In this document: piece by piece, positions 10,891 to 23,745 of the stretch | How the letters are laid out: each line of letters opens with the position of its first letter | Position numbering within the stretch: position 1 is the stretch's first letter | NCBI GenBank assembly: GCA_027924585.1 | Contig: BSBM01000608.1 | Location: 8,062,501 to 8,126,500, forward strand | Source: Larix kaempferi | Lineage: Eukaryota > Streptophyta > Pinopsida > Pinales > Pinaceae | Reading direction: 5' to 3' | DNA length: 64,000 bases | Made by a program: the position numbers and the translations under genes | Notes under the pieces: model-generated | The model's input: the letters and a program-made list of their open reading frames with translations, nothing else | Told to the model about the DNA's origin: nothing | The model's database searches: none

Positions 10891-13181
10891 TTTCATGTCC
10901 CAAATTTTGACTCAGTCAGTTCCCATGGGTAAAGGGGACAAATTTGTCCCTAGGGATATTAATTTTATTCAATTTTGTAATCATGGAACAAAATTAGCCT
11001 AAGTCTAGTAGATGAGATAATTTAACTAATTTTAAATTATTTTTATAAATAAATATTCCTAAAAATTGTGCAAGTGGGCCAAGAGGATGATCTCATGAGG
11101 ATAAGCTTGCTAAATTGGAACCGAGGATGAGAAATTAGCAAGGTGGCTAAAGCAACCTCTTGGATTTAGAAACAGATCAAAAGCAAGCAGGTGTAAGAAG
11201 TTTCCAAAAGCAGGAAATTATAAATATCTAGGAAAAGGTAAGGAGGGCGCAGTTTCCAAAAGGGAGCTCGGTTTACAAAGCAGGAAACTCTAAAAAAGTA
11301 GGAAACATATTGAGACAAAAGGGGGGGCGCAATTTCTAAAAGGGAGCTCAGTTTACAAAGCAGGAAACTATAACAAAGAAGGAAACATCTTGAGACAAAG
11401 GGGGGCACAATTTCTAAAGGAAAGAAAAGCTTGTCGGGAAAAATAAAGGAAAGTATATCCACTCATGGGTGGCCCATGTGGAAGGGTTCTCACAGGTCAC
11501 CAAGCTATTCAACTTGCTCAGCAGGTCACCCTAAGAGCTCAGTTTACAGAGCAGAAAACTCTAAAAGTAGAAAACATATTGAGACAAAAGGGGGGTGCAA
11601 TTTCTAAAAGGGAGCTTAGTTTACAAAGCAGGAAACATCTTGAGACAAAGGGGGGCACAATTTCTAAAGGAAAGAAAAGCTTGTAAGGAAAAATAAAGGA
11701 AATTATATCCACTCATGGGTGGCCCATGTGGAAGGGTTCTCACAGGTCACCAAGCTATTCAACTTGCTCAATAGGTCACTCTAAAATTCTATAAAATAAT
11801 GATTCCAACTCCAATTCACATATTTTGACCATTTTGTAATTGAATGTGAGAGCTTTAGCTTCTCTTGTTGAGTGATGAGCCTCAACTTTGCTTTCGGTGA
11901 TGCTCCCCTTAGCCATTATTGTTCCAGTATCTCTTCCACTTTCTCTTGCAGGTAGTGAAGATTATTGTACAGCCATTGAAGATCATCTTGCAGACATTAA
12001 AGTATGATCTCAAGTTGGGGTCGAAATTCCTTGAAGACTCCCAAAATATTGAAGAAGGAACCTCTCCTGCAACAAATTTCTATCTTCTTCCTTCTCTCTA
12101 ATTCTTTGTGGAATTCAATGTGTGATGATTCGAATTATTCCATGATGGAGGAGGATTCCATATCTTCTCACTGAAGTTACAGCAATTCACTCATGCTTCT
12201 CGGAACCTAACTTCACTATGTATTCCAAACTCCAACCAATGGAGCTTTCTTTGATGTAACTGAGACATGGTTCATGTTGGAGGTCACTAAGACCCTTAGA
12301 TTCATTTTGGTGCTGAAAAAATATCTGTAAGATTATGTTTATTCTCTGATAAAACATATTGAATATTATTCATAAAGATTCCTCTTATTAGACTAGAAAT
12401 TTTGACTAGTTTTTCCAAAAAGGTTGTAAAATGAGTTATATAAAACCAAATTTCATTCTGTAAAGTTATGCAGGTCAATAAGGTCATAATTAATCGATAC
12501 CAAGTTTCAAAATGCAATTTAGTTCAGGTCGTATAGTGTTTGGGTCCACTAGAAGTCGAACTAGCCAGGCAGTCCAACTAGCTAGTTTTATTGTTTTTCC
12601 TGTAAAATCTATTATATGAACTCAAATTCAATTCTGTAAGTTTATGTGAGTTATTTGGATAATAATGAATCATATTCCAGATTATAGAAGTTCATTTAGT
12701 TCTTGGGAAGGAAACTAGGAAATCCAACCTATCATTCCAAACTGTAGTAACAACTCCCCAAATCTTAATTATTTTTTCATTTGTTGTTCCTTGTTGTTGC
12801 TTGACACCATCTGATATACAAACATTCTCATTTCATCCAATATTATCCATCCTGACCCGATATAGTTTGTATATGCGGATGCACCCAGAAATATTGCGGT
12901 AGACTTCGGTGGTAGCTGATGCTCGAAACACAAATGGTCTATGTGCTTTGTACAAGGGATCCATAAACCTTTTTAACTTTGTCAAATTTTGCTGCTGCAC
13001 ATTGTCCCATACCAAATTCAGAACCTAAAGGTTCCCATAACATCCTTGGGTTTGGATTTCCAATGGTCGGAATTGTCATTGTTCAATTTACATAAATTGT
13101 CTCAATATTACTAGTAAAAATATAGGTTAAAATTGGCAATTTTGAGTTGAGATTCCAGTATATTTTGGATGGGATATTACA
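10891..13181 (+). repeat. E1 5' LTR (2,291 bp)
   Basis: Aligns along its length with 16261-18272. It is about 280 bp longer because a ~250-bp segment is tandemly duplicated: 'actcatgggtggcccatgtg' occurs at 11461 and again at 11711, whereas the 3' LTR has it once. It ends ..gatattaca, followed by the primer site. Confidence 0.88.
11789..11796 (+). promoter_or_regulatory. TATA-like element in E1 5' LTR
   Basis: CTATAAAA lies at the same place in all four LTRs of this family (also 16829, 31957, 51930), always 5-7 nt after a conserved GGTCACC or GGTCACT. Position and conservation fit the core promoter of the element. This is inference from sequence only. Confidence 0.55.
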
Positions 13182-13182
13182 G

Positions 13183-13194
13183 TGGTATCATAGA
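13183..13194 (+). promoter_or_regulatory. E1 primer-binding site
   Basis: TGGTATCATAGA begins one base after the LTR. It matches the first 8 bases of the usual plant TGGTATCAGAGC site, complementary to the 3' end of initiator tRNA-Met. Confidence 0.75.
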
Positions 13195-13269
13195 ACTTTC
13201 CTCCACCCCTGTGGAAAGAAAGAAGCTCACTGTTGAATACTATTGTAGAAAAAATCTTCAAACTGCAAT

Positions 13270-15880
13270 ATGAGGCTCCTACCAGTGATTGAGGAAAATT
13301 TTGAGCCATATGAAGAAGAGGAAATGTCCTCTGTTGGAGATTTATTTGCAGAGGTTTGAAGAAGATTAATTTTCTGACCATATGTTTGAATAAGAAATAG
13401 GATTTGATCTACCTATGTCTAAATGGGATGGAAAATTTTCATGTGGAAAGAAGATGAAGGGATCGTTCCAGTATCTCATGGAATACTATGCCTTAAAGGA
13501 TGAGATCCAGGATCTCTTATCTTTTCGAGATTAGTGTGAACTTGTGGTAGATATGATGATCAAAGACAAGAGGGTGGCTTCCCTGTTGATAATATGTGCC
13601 AAGAAATGAAGCATATGTTGCAGCAGAGAGAAGAATCAAATAGCTCTTCCAATCTATGCCCTAAGACATCAGTTCGTAAAGGATAAAATACTAGACATAG
13701 GTATGATCAGAAATCTGATTTTTCATCACAACCATCATACCATGAGGAAGAGCCTGCAAATATAAATCAGCCTATATGCAGCAGCCATAAGGTTGATGAG
13801 TTACCAAATCATTCATCGGAAGAAGATGAAGAAGGTCCATGCACAGTTAAAGATCCAGCAGTCCAACATCTGGTTGTTGGCAATGTGGAAGGTGAAATCA
13901 CTCCTAGTTTCTTTTTGGGTGATATCAAAATCATTACAAGGGATGATGATTTTTTCAGTAGTGGTAAGACATATTTTGGATCTGATCCAAAGGATGAACA
14001 TGAATCAGATTTACAGTCACCTCTTGAGCTTCATCGGGAATCAGAAAACAAGCACACATCGATGGGGTGTGAATCAGAAAATTTGGAGAAGAAGCGTGTT
14101 GACATAAGACTATCGCATGAGGAGGAGAATTGGGCACAAAGGTATGGCTGCAATTATGATTTGTGTATGCCTTTGTTGCAGCCCCAGATGGAAGCCACTT
14201 CTAGTGGGAATATTGGCTTGGTTGATTCCTCCAGTATTGGGGTTCATGAACCAAAGGAGATTCAATTGCAAGAAGCAAAAGAGGAGGTTGACTAGCAAAA
14301 GCTTATTTCTATGATTGGGCCATTGAAAATGAGTGAGGGAAATATCAAGGAGTCACGGGACAACCTCCATGAAATTTATGCTTTTATCTCTCACTGTTGT
14401 TGGAGAACTGCATCAATGGAGGAGCAACCCTCTATTGAATATTTTGTGCACATTCGGGAAGCAATGGGAATCCTAGGAGGAAATTTTTCTCAGTTTCTTT
14501 CCGATAGAGATCTTTTACTGGAGATTGCAGAGTTGTATCATGGCACATAATTGAGGGATGAAGAAAAGATTGGAAATCTTAGCCTTGATTTGAAATCCAC
14601 CCAGGATTATTTGAAGAATACTCACAAATCCCTTCAAGAATCTGAGCAGTATGTTGAGCAACTACATGAGAAGTTGCAAGAATCACAGTTCAGTCCCTGC
14701 ATTGGAGACAGTCATTCTTATATGGATGATTGCATACAGGATACATAAAGAGAAATTCATGTGATGGTGGCACATGAAGTATAGTCTGATTTGCATGTGC
14801 TTGAGGAGTTGGAAGACAAGTAAATTGAAGACCAAGCACTTGTTCATTTCCAGAAATATTATGAGTTTCCTCTAGGAAGGAGTTGCATGGTTTTAGAAGA
14901 GGCACATGCTCTCACCTTCATTGAGCCAACCACAAGTGAGATGAATGATTATTTACAAGAGTTGGGTCATTGTCCTTCATTACACACTTATGGCATCCAA
15001 CACAAATAGGGATGAATATTGGGTAAAGGGATTCTTCCTTTTTGTGCCACATGAGGAGCAGGAGGCTCCTATAATTGATACAAATGATATGTCCCCTTCC
15101 CAGCAGTAGTTGAGGCATCCCATGCCTGTTTTTGTAGCCTCATTTGACAAGAAGGCATCAGATCTACACTTATCTTCAATGTGTGGATCATTCGATGGAT
15201 TCTTGCACCCTTGGATCAATGGAAGAGGGTTGAGCCATTGGATGAAGAGGGAAGCACCTGTTGGGTTCCATAGAGATCATGAGAGCTCTTTATTTGAGGA
15301 AGACATACACATGGATGATTTTGATATAAATTACTCTCTTTTGGAGCAACATTATTGCACATGGGATCCTCACCCTTGTCATTTGAGCTTCATGGATGAC
15401 ACCTTTGCTTCTTGTGTGCATTGGTCACATAAGAACCCTTTAGCTGGAAAGGAAAGACTTGTTGAATTTTGGCCTCCCTCTTTGAAGGGATATTTGGTGA
15501 TGTATAGTCTTCCTTTGATTTAGCCCTACATTGGAGAGTTGCATATTTTGATGGGAATTTCACTGTTACCAAGTTTCTTATTTAAAGATGATCTTATTGT
15601 TTGGTGGCATGTTGTTTCGATCTTCCATTGCATTTTACATAATGATGGAACTTTCTGGTTTTCACTAATGCTTGGAAAGATGCAGATTGTACAATGGAAT
15701 CCTGACATTCCATGGGATGGAAATTTTTCACTTTTGACACTGCCATATAGATACTTGCAGTGGGGGAAGTGGGATCCAGGCATTCTTTTCCCTAACAATT
15801 GGACTGCAGGAGTATTCCTTTCCATGGGAATGAAAAACAAGCTACAACGAGATCCTAGCATTGTTTTTTCAGTTCATTAG
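13270..15880 (+). pseudogene. Decayed copy of the E1/E2 family protein
   Basis: It starts at an ATG in the same place as the E2 frame (MRLLPVIEE here, MRLLPIIEE in E2). A stop follows after about 29 codons. Colinear pieces then continue in shifting frames: near 13885-14295 (FGSDPKDEHESDLQ, HEEENWAQRY), 14311-14900 (helical, probable coiled coil, with several nonsense codons) and 15110-15523 (SSMCGSFDGFLHPWINGRG, LSHWMKREAP, HEPCHLSF-type region). Every piece has a counterpart in E2 in the same order. No nucleic-acid-binding or polymerase motif is visible. Clearly non-functional here. Confidence 0.75.
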
Positions 15881-16246
15881 GAATAGATCTCTAGTTGTTG
15901 GCTTATTGGTGAAAGCCAACATTTCTTCTCTTGAGTTCATCTTTGCAGTACAGAGTTTCAAAATTATTAAGTAAATAAATACTGCAGAGGTTGAGTTTGG
16001 ATCCTAGGATCATTTTGATTTTAAATGCTCAAGTTTGAAGAATTTCAAAAAAAAAAAAGTATGGGGACTAAAATCAGAGTAGAGCAACGGCAAGCATGGT
16101 GGAAGTGGAACCTTTCAGAAAATTGGTTCATAGAGTCCACTACTTCAAAATTTCACAACAGATGATTTTCATTGGAAGTAGAGATTTTTTTGAAGGTGCA
16201 CAGGTTTATCCTCCATAAATTCAATTGCTTGAGGACAAGCAATTTT

Positions 16247-16259
16247 GGGAAGGGAGGAC
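16247..16259 (+). promoter_or_regulatory. E1 polypurine tract
   Basis: GGGAAGGGAGGAC lies immediately before the 3' LTR; the same tract precedes the E2 3' LTR. It is the expected plus-strand priming site for LTR elements. Confidence 0.75.
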
Positions 16260-16260
16260 T

Positions 16261-18272
16261 TGTCATGTCCCCAATTTTGACTCAGTCAGTTCCCATGGGT
16301 AAAGGGGACAAATTTGTCCCTAGGGATAGTAATTTTATTCAATTTTGTAATCATAGGATAAAATTATCCTAAATCTAGTAGATGAGATAATTTAATTAAT
16401 TTTAAATTATTTTTATAAATAAATATTTCTAAAAATTGCGCAAGTGGGCCAAGAGGGCGCCCTCATGAGGGTAAGCTTGCTAAATTGGAACCGAGGACAA
16501 GAAATTAGCAAGGTGGCTAAAGCAACCTGTTGGATTTAGAAACATATCAAAATCAAGCAGGTGCAAGAAGTTTCCAAAAGCAGGAAATTAGAAATATCCA
16601 GGAAACGCTAAGGAGGCAGCAGTTTCCAAAAGGGAGCTCAGTTTACAAAGCAGTAAACTCTGAAAAAGTAGGAAACATCTCGAGACAAAGGGGGGCACAG
16701 TTTCTAAAGGAAATAAAAGATTGTAAGGAAAAAGCAAGGAAAGTATATCCACTCATGGGTGGCCCATGTGGAAGGGTTCTCACAGGTCACCAAGCTATTA
16801 AACTTGCTCAGCAGGTCACCCTAAAATTCTATAAAAGAATGATTTCAACTCCAATTCAAATATTTTGACAATTTTTTAATTGAATGTGAGAGCTTTAGCT
16901 TCTCTTGTTGAGTGATGTGCCTCAACCTTGCTTTGGGTGATGCTCTCCTTAGCCATTATTGTTCCAATATCTCTTCCACTCTCTCTTGCAGGTACTGAAG
17001 AATATTGTACAGCCATTGAAGATAATATTGAAGCCATTAAAGTATGATCTCAAGCTAGGGTCAAAATTCCTTGAAGACTCCCAAAATATTGAATAAAGAA
17101 CCTCTCCTGCAGCAACCTTCTATCTTCTTACTTCTCTCTAATTCTATGCGGGCATCAACCTGTGATGGTTCGAATTATGCCATGATGGATGATAATTCCA
17201 TATATTCTCACTGAATTTATAGCAGGTCACTCATGCTTCTCGGAACCTACCTTCACTATGTATTCCAGATTCTGACCAATGGAGCTTTCTTTGATGTAAC
17301 TGAGACATGGTTCAGGATAGAGGTTACTAAGACCCTTAGAGTCATTTTGGTGATGCAAAAATCTTTGTAAGATGATTTTTATCCTCTGATAAAACATCCT
17401 AAATATTATTCATAAATATTCCTCTCAAACTATGCAACTAATTAAGTTATTTTCCTACCTATGCTCATTAAACTAGAAATTTTGACTAGTTTTTCCAAAA
17501 AGGTTGTAAAATGATTTATATAAATCCAAATGTCATTATGTAAATTTATCCAGGTCATTAAGGTCATAATTAATCCATACCAAGTTTCATAATGCAATTT
17601 AGTTCAGGTCGACAGTGTTTGGGTCTAGTAGAAGTTGAACTAGTCACGCAGTCCAACTAGCTAATTTTATTGTTTTTCCTGTAAAATCTATTATATGAAC
17701 TCAAATTCAATTATGTAAGTTTTTGTGAGTTATTGGGATAATAATGAATCATATTCCAGATTCATAACACTATTTATAGAATTTCATTTATCTCTTGGGA
17801 AGGAAAATAGGAAATCCAACCTATCATTCCAAAATGTAGTAACATCTCCTCAAATATTGATACTTTGTCATTTGTTGTTCCTTGTTGTTGCTTGACACCA
17901 TATGATCTCCAAGATTTATCATTTCATCCAATATTATCCATCCTGACCCGATCTAGTTTGTATATGCAGATGCACCCAAAAGTATTGCAGTAGACTTCGG
18001 CAGTAGTCGATGCTCGAAACATAAATGGTCTCTATTCTTTGTACAAAGGATCCATAAACCTTTTTACCTTTGTCGAATTTTGTTGCTGCACACTGTCCCA
18101 TACAAAATTCAGAACTTAAAGGTTCCCCTATCATCCTTGGGTTTGGGTTTCCAGTGGTCGGAATTGTCATTGTTCAATTTACAGAAATTGTTTCAATCGT
18201 ACTAGTGAAAATCTTATTTAAAATTGACAATTTCGAGTTGCGATTCCAGTATATTTTGGCTCGAATATTACA
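16261..18272 (+). repeat. E1 3' LTR (2,012 bp)
   Basis: Begins TGTCATGTCCCC and ends ..aatattaca. It aligns with 10891-13181 apart from the duplication in the left copy, and contains a TATA-like CTATAAAA at 16829-16836. Many substitutions separate the two LTRs, so this is an old insertion. Confidence 0.88.
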
Positions 18273-18277
18273 ATAGA

Positions 18278-20220
18278 TGAATGTTTTTTTTATGCAATCC
18301 CATTACACATGTAGTGCTAACTTTGTAGGAAGTCAATTAATTTTTATTGCAAGCTAATTTTCCACATGGTGGTTATCCTACATGGTGGTAGATGCATAGT
18401 GGTTAAAGGCAATCGTGTAGTGGATCACGTGGTAGTTTCGCATCACGTGTGCAATGTTGCATATGGAGTAAAGTATGATGCACATAGTGCATCACTTAAT
18501 GAGTTAAGATCAGAGTGGTGCAGTAAATTAACTCAGCATTAGACATAGTAATGTCTTGGCATCAGATGTAAGAAAAAAAATATCCCTCATGGTCACGATA
18601 GGCCATTGAGGCCACAGGGGACATGATAGGATTTCTAATTAGCACCATCCTTTGTGTGGGATTCATTATGCACACCCTTAAAATTAAACCCATTTCCCAC
18701 ACCCATAATGTCTTTCCCTCCCACCTTTTCCAATTATTGCTCCTTTGATGAAGACATCTTTCTATTTTTTGAAGGATTGAGATCTATCTTTTTGACATGG
18801 ATGTGTTTGGAAAACTTCAACTCACACCTTTTCACTAAGTTACCATAGTTGTGACATCTCACATATCGAAAGGGAACCACAAGGTACTCTAAAGTTAGTT
18901 AGTGGGAGCAAGTTCTTTTTTGTAGGATAATTTCCTTTGCTAGGCCCTCCAAAAGTCTTAGTCTCCCATAATTATGGCCATTAACATTGAGTTGGAATAC
19001 AAGTAGCTTTGATTTTCCTCAATGAAAGATACTAGCACATTTTCGATGTCTTTAAACACATCCACCAACTAGAATTCCAAAGGAAGTTTGATAAGTTTAA
19101 CTCCGACCAAAAAAGGGCTCCATCGCTTGGGAGGTAGTGGAGAGCTTCCCCACATCCAATGCCCATGAATAACCTAATATATGAATCCTTTTGGATTTGA
19201 AACAAGAAATCCAACCACCCACAAGATAGAGTGTAGAACTTTGGCATACACCCCATAATTGACACCCATATACTTGTAACCCAATATTTCAAAGTTTGAA
19301 AACTCATGATTGTACTTATGTAACAAGACCAATGACTTGGTGTATTTGAAAATTATCAAGAAGGACAATCTTGACCTCATTTTTCCTCTTTTTAATGCAC
19401 TTGTTTCCTCCCCCCTTCTTTGGAAGATTGTTCGAATGTTGACACGAAGGAACTAGAGTTTGTTTTGTAGCTTGAGACTCCTAATGAAGGACGAGTTTAA
19501 AATGTTTTATAGCCTGCATATTGGACATAAGAGGAGGACCTTAAAGTATTAGTTCATGAAGCTTCATAGTGGAAGAAAAGACCAAAGTCTTGGTGCTCTT
19601 ACCTCCAATACACAAAGGAATAGCCAATTTCAATGCATTTAATCTATATATCTAGTTCAAGGTTTGTGCTCATTGAAATATATTGAAAGATGCCAAACAC
19701 ATGCTTTACCCTTATGTGACAAAAGAGCCAACAAATGGGTCTCCACCTTTGTATTAAAATGGGTATAAGACTTATCTCACTAGATTGTACAAACATGATG
19801 TTAGTCACACTATACTCGCTTTTCTTTCACCCACTAAAGTCAACCCCACAATATTTATGTACCTTGGTCTTGCAAAGACTCCATCCTTTGGTGTGGCACT
19901 AGGTAAAAGGGGGCCATCCATGAATATTCCATCCTCCACAAGAGTTTCCTTCAAGTGAACAAAGATTTCTTAATCCATGAGTATGTAATCTATGAAAACC
20001 CTAGTTGCAAAAAAACTTTTGTATCTATGGTTTTTTTAAGAAATTAATAAACTATTGTATGGACATTTGGGATATTGTGATCACTCATAATATTCCAATT
20101 TATATTTTGGTTGTTGCGTTGTGTATTTGATAAGTATCATCTCCTTAAAATGGAAAGCATGTTTTTCTAACCAAAGAGAACCTTGTTGTAGAGTCCTCTT
20201 TTTACTGGACTAGATGGAGA
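18278..20220. other. Non-coding, no identifiable feature
   Basis: Short open frames occur on both strands but none shows a motif I recognise. There are some simple repeats ('catggtggt', 'tgcacatagtgcatca' near 18360-18500). It may contain old transposon debris, but I cannot show it. Confidence 0.4.
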
Positions 20221-20249
20221 GTGACTCAACTACTAGCCACAATAGTAAT

Positions 20250-20512
20250 TGGTAACCCAACAAAACTCAACTAGTAAGAACATGTGTTATCTCTGTAGAG
20301 GTCACAGGTTCAAAACCAGTGGGGGGTAAGTTGCTCATTGGCCCGTTGTGACAAGGCTCGAAGGGTAGGCGACCCCTGGGATAGAGGCTCACCTGGGTGG
20401 GCTTTAGGACGTCTCGACCTTGCTGAAGCACAAGTTACTGGTATATATGGCTTGAGGGGTGTTGGATATACTCTTGGGAGGTGGTTTCTCCCATGGTTTA
20501 AAAAAATAACCA
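20250..20512 (+). mobile_element. Possible tRNA-derived SINE
   Basis: A box-B-like GGTTCAAAACC at 20307-20317 sits about 45 bases downstream of an A-box-like 'aactcaactagtaag' (about 20264). The segment ends in an A-rich tail (aaaaaaataacc, about 20500-20512). This layout is that of plant SINEs with an internal pol III promoter. I could not define target duplications, so the borders are approximate and the call is moderate. It is not a functional tRNA gene: no cloverleaf was found. Confidence 0.45.
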
Positions 20513-20720
20513 AAATATACTGTTAATTTAACTATAAATAAAAATATAGAAAAAACTAAATTAAATAATTAATTAATTAAATATTTAATTAAATTAAAGT
20601 TAATATTAAAGAAGCATTTGTTACAACCAACAAAGGGATAACAACAACTAATAATATTAAAATAACTAAATAAAAGCAAATTTGTTAATTAAAACTAATA
20701 CAATATATTTGGTTCAAATG
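20508..20720 (+). repeat. AT-rich repeat, inverted copy near 55.2 kb
   Basis: This segment matches the reverse complement of about 55145-55366 closely (for example 'taatttaactataaat', 'actattaaaataactaaat' and 'acaaatttgtta' in the same order). At 55 kb it forms the terminal part of a TG..CA-bounded LTR-like unit. This copy is therefore probably an LTR fragment of the same family. Confidence 0.65.
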
Positions 20721-21079
20721 CCAAAACCCTAAGACTTATGGACCATTCCCAAATCTACTGGATCTAGTAGATTTATGGTAAAATTGATAAATTTATATCT
20801 AGTTTTATATATTTGGTTGTTCATCTTATAGAATTGGTAGAGCTATAGAGCTGGTATCAATATTGTGGATCTAAACACCATCTTTCCTTTGTGATGAGGG
20901 CCTTTATGAGTAACAAGATCAAGTGCAAACATCTTCTTGTAACAATTGGAAAATGTATATTGGGCATATACTTAAAGGTTTGTGGGTTCTCTTTAGATTA
21001 TCACAGGGTTGTTTTCATTTTCTGCAATAATTGCGCCAAGAGGCGCTCTACAGCCCAATATGGGGGAGATCTTGTTAGT
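20721..21079. other. No feature seen
   Basis: AT-rich, no coding frame of note, no repeat recognised. Confidence 0.4.
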
Positions 21080-21560
21080 CGAGTGTTTGTCGAGTTTGTC
21101 GAGTAACAAAATAATACAAAGTAAACAAAAAAAATAATAATACAAAGTAAAAAGTAATAAATATTACATGTCGGCCATAAACAAAAAAAATAATACAAAG
21201 TAAAAAGTAAATATGAGACTTAAACTAGAGACTTTAGAGCTTAGGATTAGGTGGTAAATATTATGTCGGCCATAAACAAAAAAGAATAATACAAAGTAAA
21301 AAGTAAATATGAGACTTAAACTAGAGACTTTACTTTTTACTTTCAATACAAAGCTCATAGAGCTACTATGAGCCTTTAGACTGTTTGTCGAGTGTTTGTC
21401 CAGTAACAAAATAATACAAAGTAAACAAAAAATAATAATACAAAGTAAAAAATAATAAATATTATGTCAGCCATAAACAAAAAAGAATAATACAAAGTAA
21501 AAAGTAAATATGAGACTTAAACTAGAGACTTTAGAGCTTAGGATTAGGTGGCTCAGGTAT
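21080..21560. repeat. Duplicated block with inner 'aataatacaaagtaaa' repeats
   Basis: A ~180-bp block beginning at 'gagtgtttgtc.agt' near 21080 recurs at about 21385. An inner motif 'cggccataaacaaaaa' plus 'gagacttaaactagagac' occurs three times (about 21174, 21268, 21470). No coding content. Confidence 0.8.
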
Positions 21561-22040
21561 TGCACTCAAGGAACTATCCAAGGAGAGGTTTGCACCTCCG
21601 GAGATTTGATCCCTCTTGACGCTTGATAGAGCCTAGGATTTGGATCTAGGCTGGTTAGTTCACATTTAGTGTTTTTTCATCAAGTTGATCAAATTGATCT
21701 CTGTTTGTAATGTGTCTGTCGTTGATCGTTTCTCTATGATCCAAGGCATTCCTTCATGGCAAGATCTACCAAGTTTATAATTCAAAGATCGCATTTCAAT
21801 CTTTCAAATATTTTTTTCACCACAATCTAAACTGAGACCATGCCAAATCAACTGATGCCTGGTCTTACTTAGTAAACCCTTGCTCCTCTTTGCGATTGAC
21901 AACATCATGAGAAGAATTCATGAGCGCATGACCATATCTAGGGTAAATACAATACCTCATAGCTCCGGTCAAGTGACAGAACCCTTTATTAGGGTTCAGA
22001 TCTAACATCATCCTTTATTAGGGTTCAGATCAGATAAGCG
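21561..22040. other. No gene seen
   Basis: Contains one short direct duplication, 'ctttattagggttcagat', near 21984 and 22014. Otherwise nothing I recognise. Confidence 0.4.
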
Positions 22041-22044
22041 CTAC

Positions 22045-22470
22045 TCTTAGATCTTTGGCATCTTTGGAGGGGTTGTGGGCGAAGGGGTGTGTGAATTTGT
22101 AGAGCTTGCTGGGATTGGCGCAGGTGGCAAAGATTTTCCACCTAAATGCTTCTGGGTGCTCTGATTTTGAAGAGTTTCCAAAGCTTAGATAACCAAATGT
22201 TTCTGGGTGCTCTGAGTTAGAAGAGCTTCCAAGTATGGAGACATGGGTATCTTTGGAGGAGTTGTGGGTGGAGAGATGTGTAAAGCTGCAGAGCATACGG
22301 GGGTTGGCGCAGGAGATAAAGCTCAGAATTGTGCTCTGAGTTAGAAGAGTTTCCAAGTATGGAGACATTGGTATCTTTGGAGGCGTTGTGGGTGGAGAGA
22401 TGTGCGAAGCTACGACAAAGCTTAGATACCTGAATGTTTAGGGTGTTGTAACTTAGAAGAGCTGCCAAGT
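22045..22470. repeat. Three-copy tandem repeat, ~130-160-bp unit
   Basis: The block 'ggtatctttggagg.gttgtgggtggagagatgtg' plus 'agagtttccaagtatggagaca' recurs near 22058, 22246 and 22371. Minus-strand frames through it (THLSTHN, repeated) follow the unit and are not called as proteins. Confidence 0.8.
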
Positions 22471-23260
22471 ATGGAAACATTAGTATCAGAAGAACGAAGG
22501 CGATGCTATGAATATCTGGAAATATGATCACAATAATGACAGCAATACTGCACTACTAATAATGAACAATTATTTGTTGTAGCGGTTCTGATAACAACAT
22601 TCACGCACTCTTTAGTTGCATGTGGTGCAAACTAAGAAGAGACTTTGAACATAGAGATAATCTATTTTTTGGGGGTGTTTCGATCCCCATTTTGAACAAT
22701 GATTGAATCTGCTATATGGTTTTGTTTTGGTTTTTTTTTCATTGGAGGGCCGTTGTTATCGAAGCTTGTTTTTTTTATTGTTTCTTTGGAGTGGAGGATG
22801 GTCAGTGTTGTTTTCTATTTCTTTCTTTTGGTCCCAGCCTGGGACTTTACTTGTCATTGTGTCTAGTTTTAGTCGGTGGTGGAGGGAGCTTTTGACGATG
22901 GCTTCCTGAGTATCGGATTGGGACAGACTTTGCCATTATTTATGAATGTTGTTTTGGGTTGTGTTGTTCGCTTTGTCTAGAGGTCGATAACTCTGTCTAT
23001 TTTCTGTTATGTAACTTTTTTTTGGTTGAAAAAAAAATCACGTATGGTCTGGAGCTGCTTGTTCCTGTCTTTCATTGTAGATTTGCACGTCACAAAATTT
23101 GTTTTCCAAGCACCACATTCAAATTAATCATGTTCAAATTAAATTTTGAGCAGATCCACGGTGTCATATAGATTAAATTTTATGCATAGAAATGTTGATG
23201 GTTTTGTCATGGTATTATGTTAAAAAATATGAGACATTTAATTTGTTTTTTATGTTTATG
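22471..23260. other. No gene seen
   Basis: T-rich and A-rich runs, for example 22725-22740 and 23028-23038. The transition from pyrimidine-rich sequence to a run of A could be the 3' end of an old retroposon, but nothing else supports that. Confidence 0.35.
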
Positions 23261-23264
23261 TTGA

Positions 23265-23745
23265 GATCTTGGTTTATATATATATAAGGCAATGTTTGAG
23301 TAGTGACCCAAAGTTGAAGACTGATATTTCTTCCTGGCTTCATAAGCGGTTGGGCATCACTCCATCCCATTGTTCTAGGGTGACGGTATCAATATAAGGG
23401 AAGATTGTCTGGTCTAATCCTTCCTGTTTATCCCGCTAATAGAAAGTATACTGCAGTAGCACTGAAGCGATTCCATCAAATGTGATAGGGGTAAGGTAAG
23501 GCAGGTTAAATAACCCTTATGTTTTATTTTCTAGTTATAATCATAATTAAAATTATTGAATTATTAGCAGTAAATAAATGTACTTCACCTTTTGTGATCT
23601 TGGTTTATATATATATATATATATAAGGCAATGTTTGAGAAGTGACCCAAAGGTAAAGACCCTTATGTTTTATGTTCTAGTTGTAATCCTAATTAAAATT
23701 ATTGAATTATTAGTAGTAAATAAATGTACTTCACCTTTTGTTTTA
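23265..23745. repeat. Interleaved duplicated AT-rich blocks
   Basis: 'gatcttggtttatatatata' with 'aaggcaatgtttgag.agtgaccc' occurs near 23265 and 23600. 'acccttatgttttat.ttctag', with about 80 following bases, occurs near 23512 and 23660. A local duplication with a (TA)n microsatellite. Confidence 0.75.

Larger units (their letters stand above)
10891..18272 (+). mobile_element. E1: non-autonomous LTR retrotransposon
   Basis: Two long direct repeats (10891-13181 and 16261-18272) bound a 3.1-kb interior. A primer-binding site sits right after the left repeat and a polypurine tract right before the right one. The flanks atcga (10886-10890) and ataga (18273-18277) look like a 5-bp target duplication with one change. 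The first base pair has decayed from TG to TT in the left LTR. The interior encodes only decayed pieces of the E1/E2 family protein, with no gag, protease, RT or integrase motifs. E1 and E2 (31367-53590) are clearly the same family by LTR start, TATA region, primer site and interior. Confidence 0.9.

Noticed and set aside
20250-20340. A functional tRNA gene
   Set aside because: Only box A/B-like elements are present; no cloverleaf or acceptor stem could be formed, so a SINE is the better reading.
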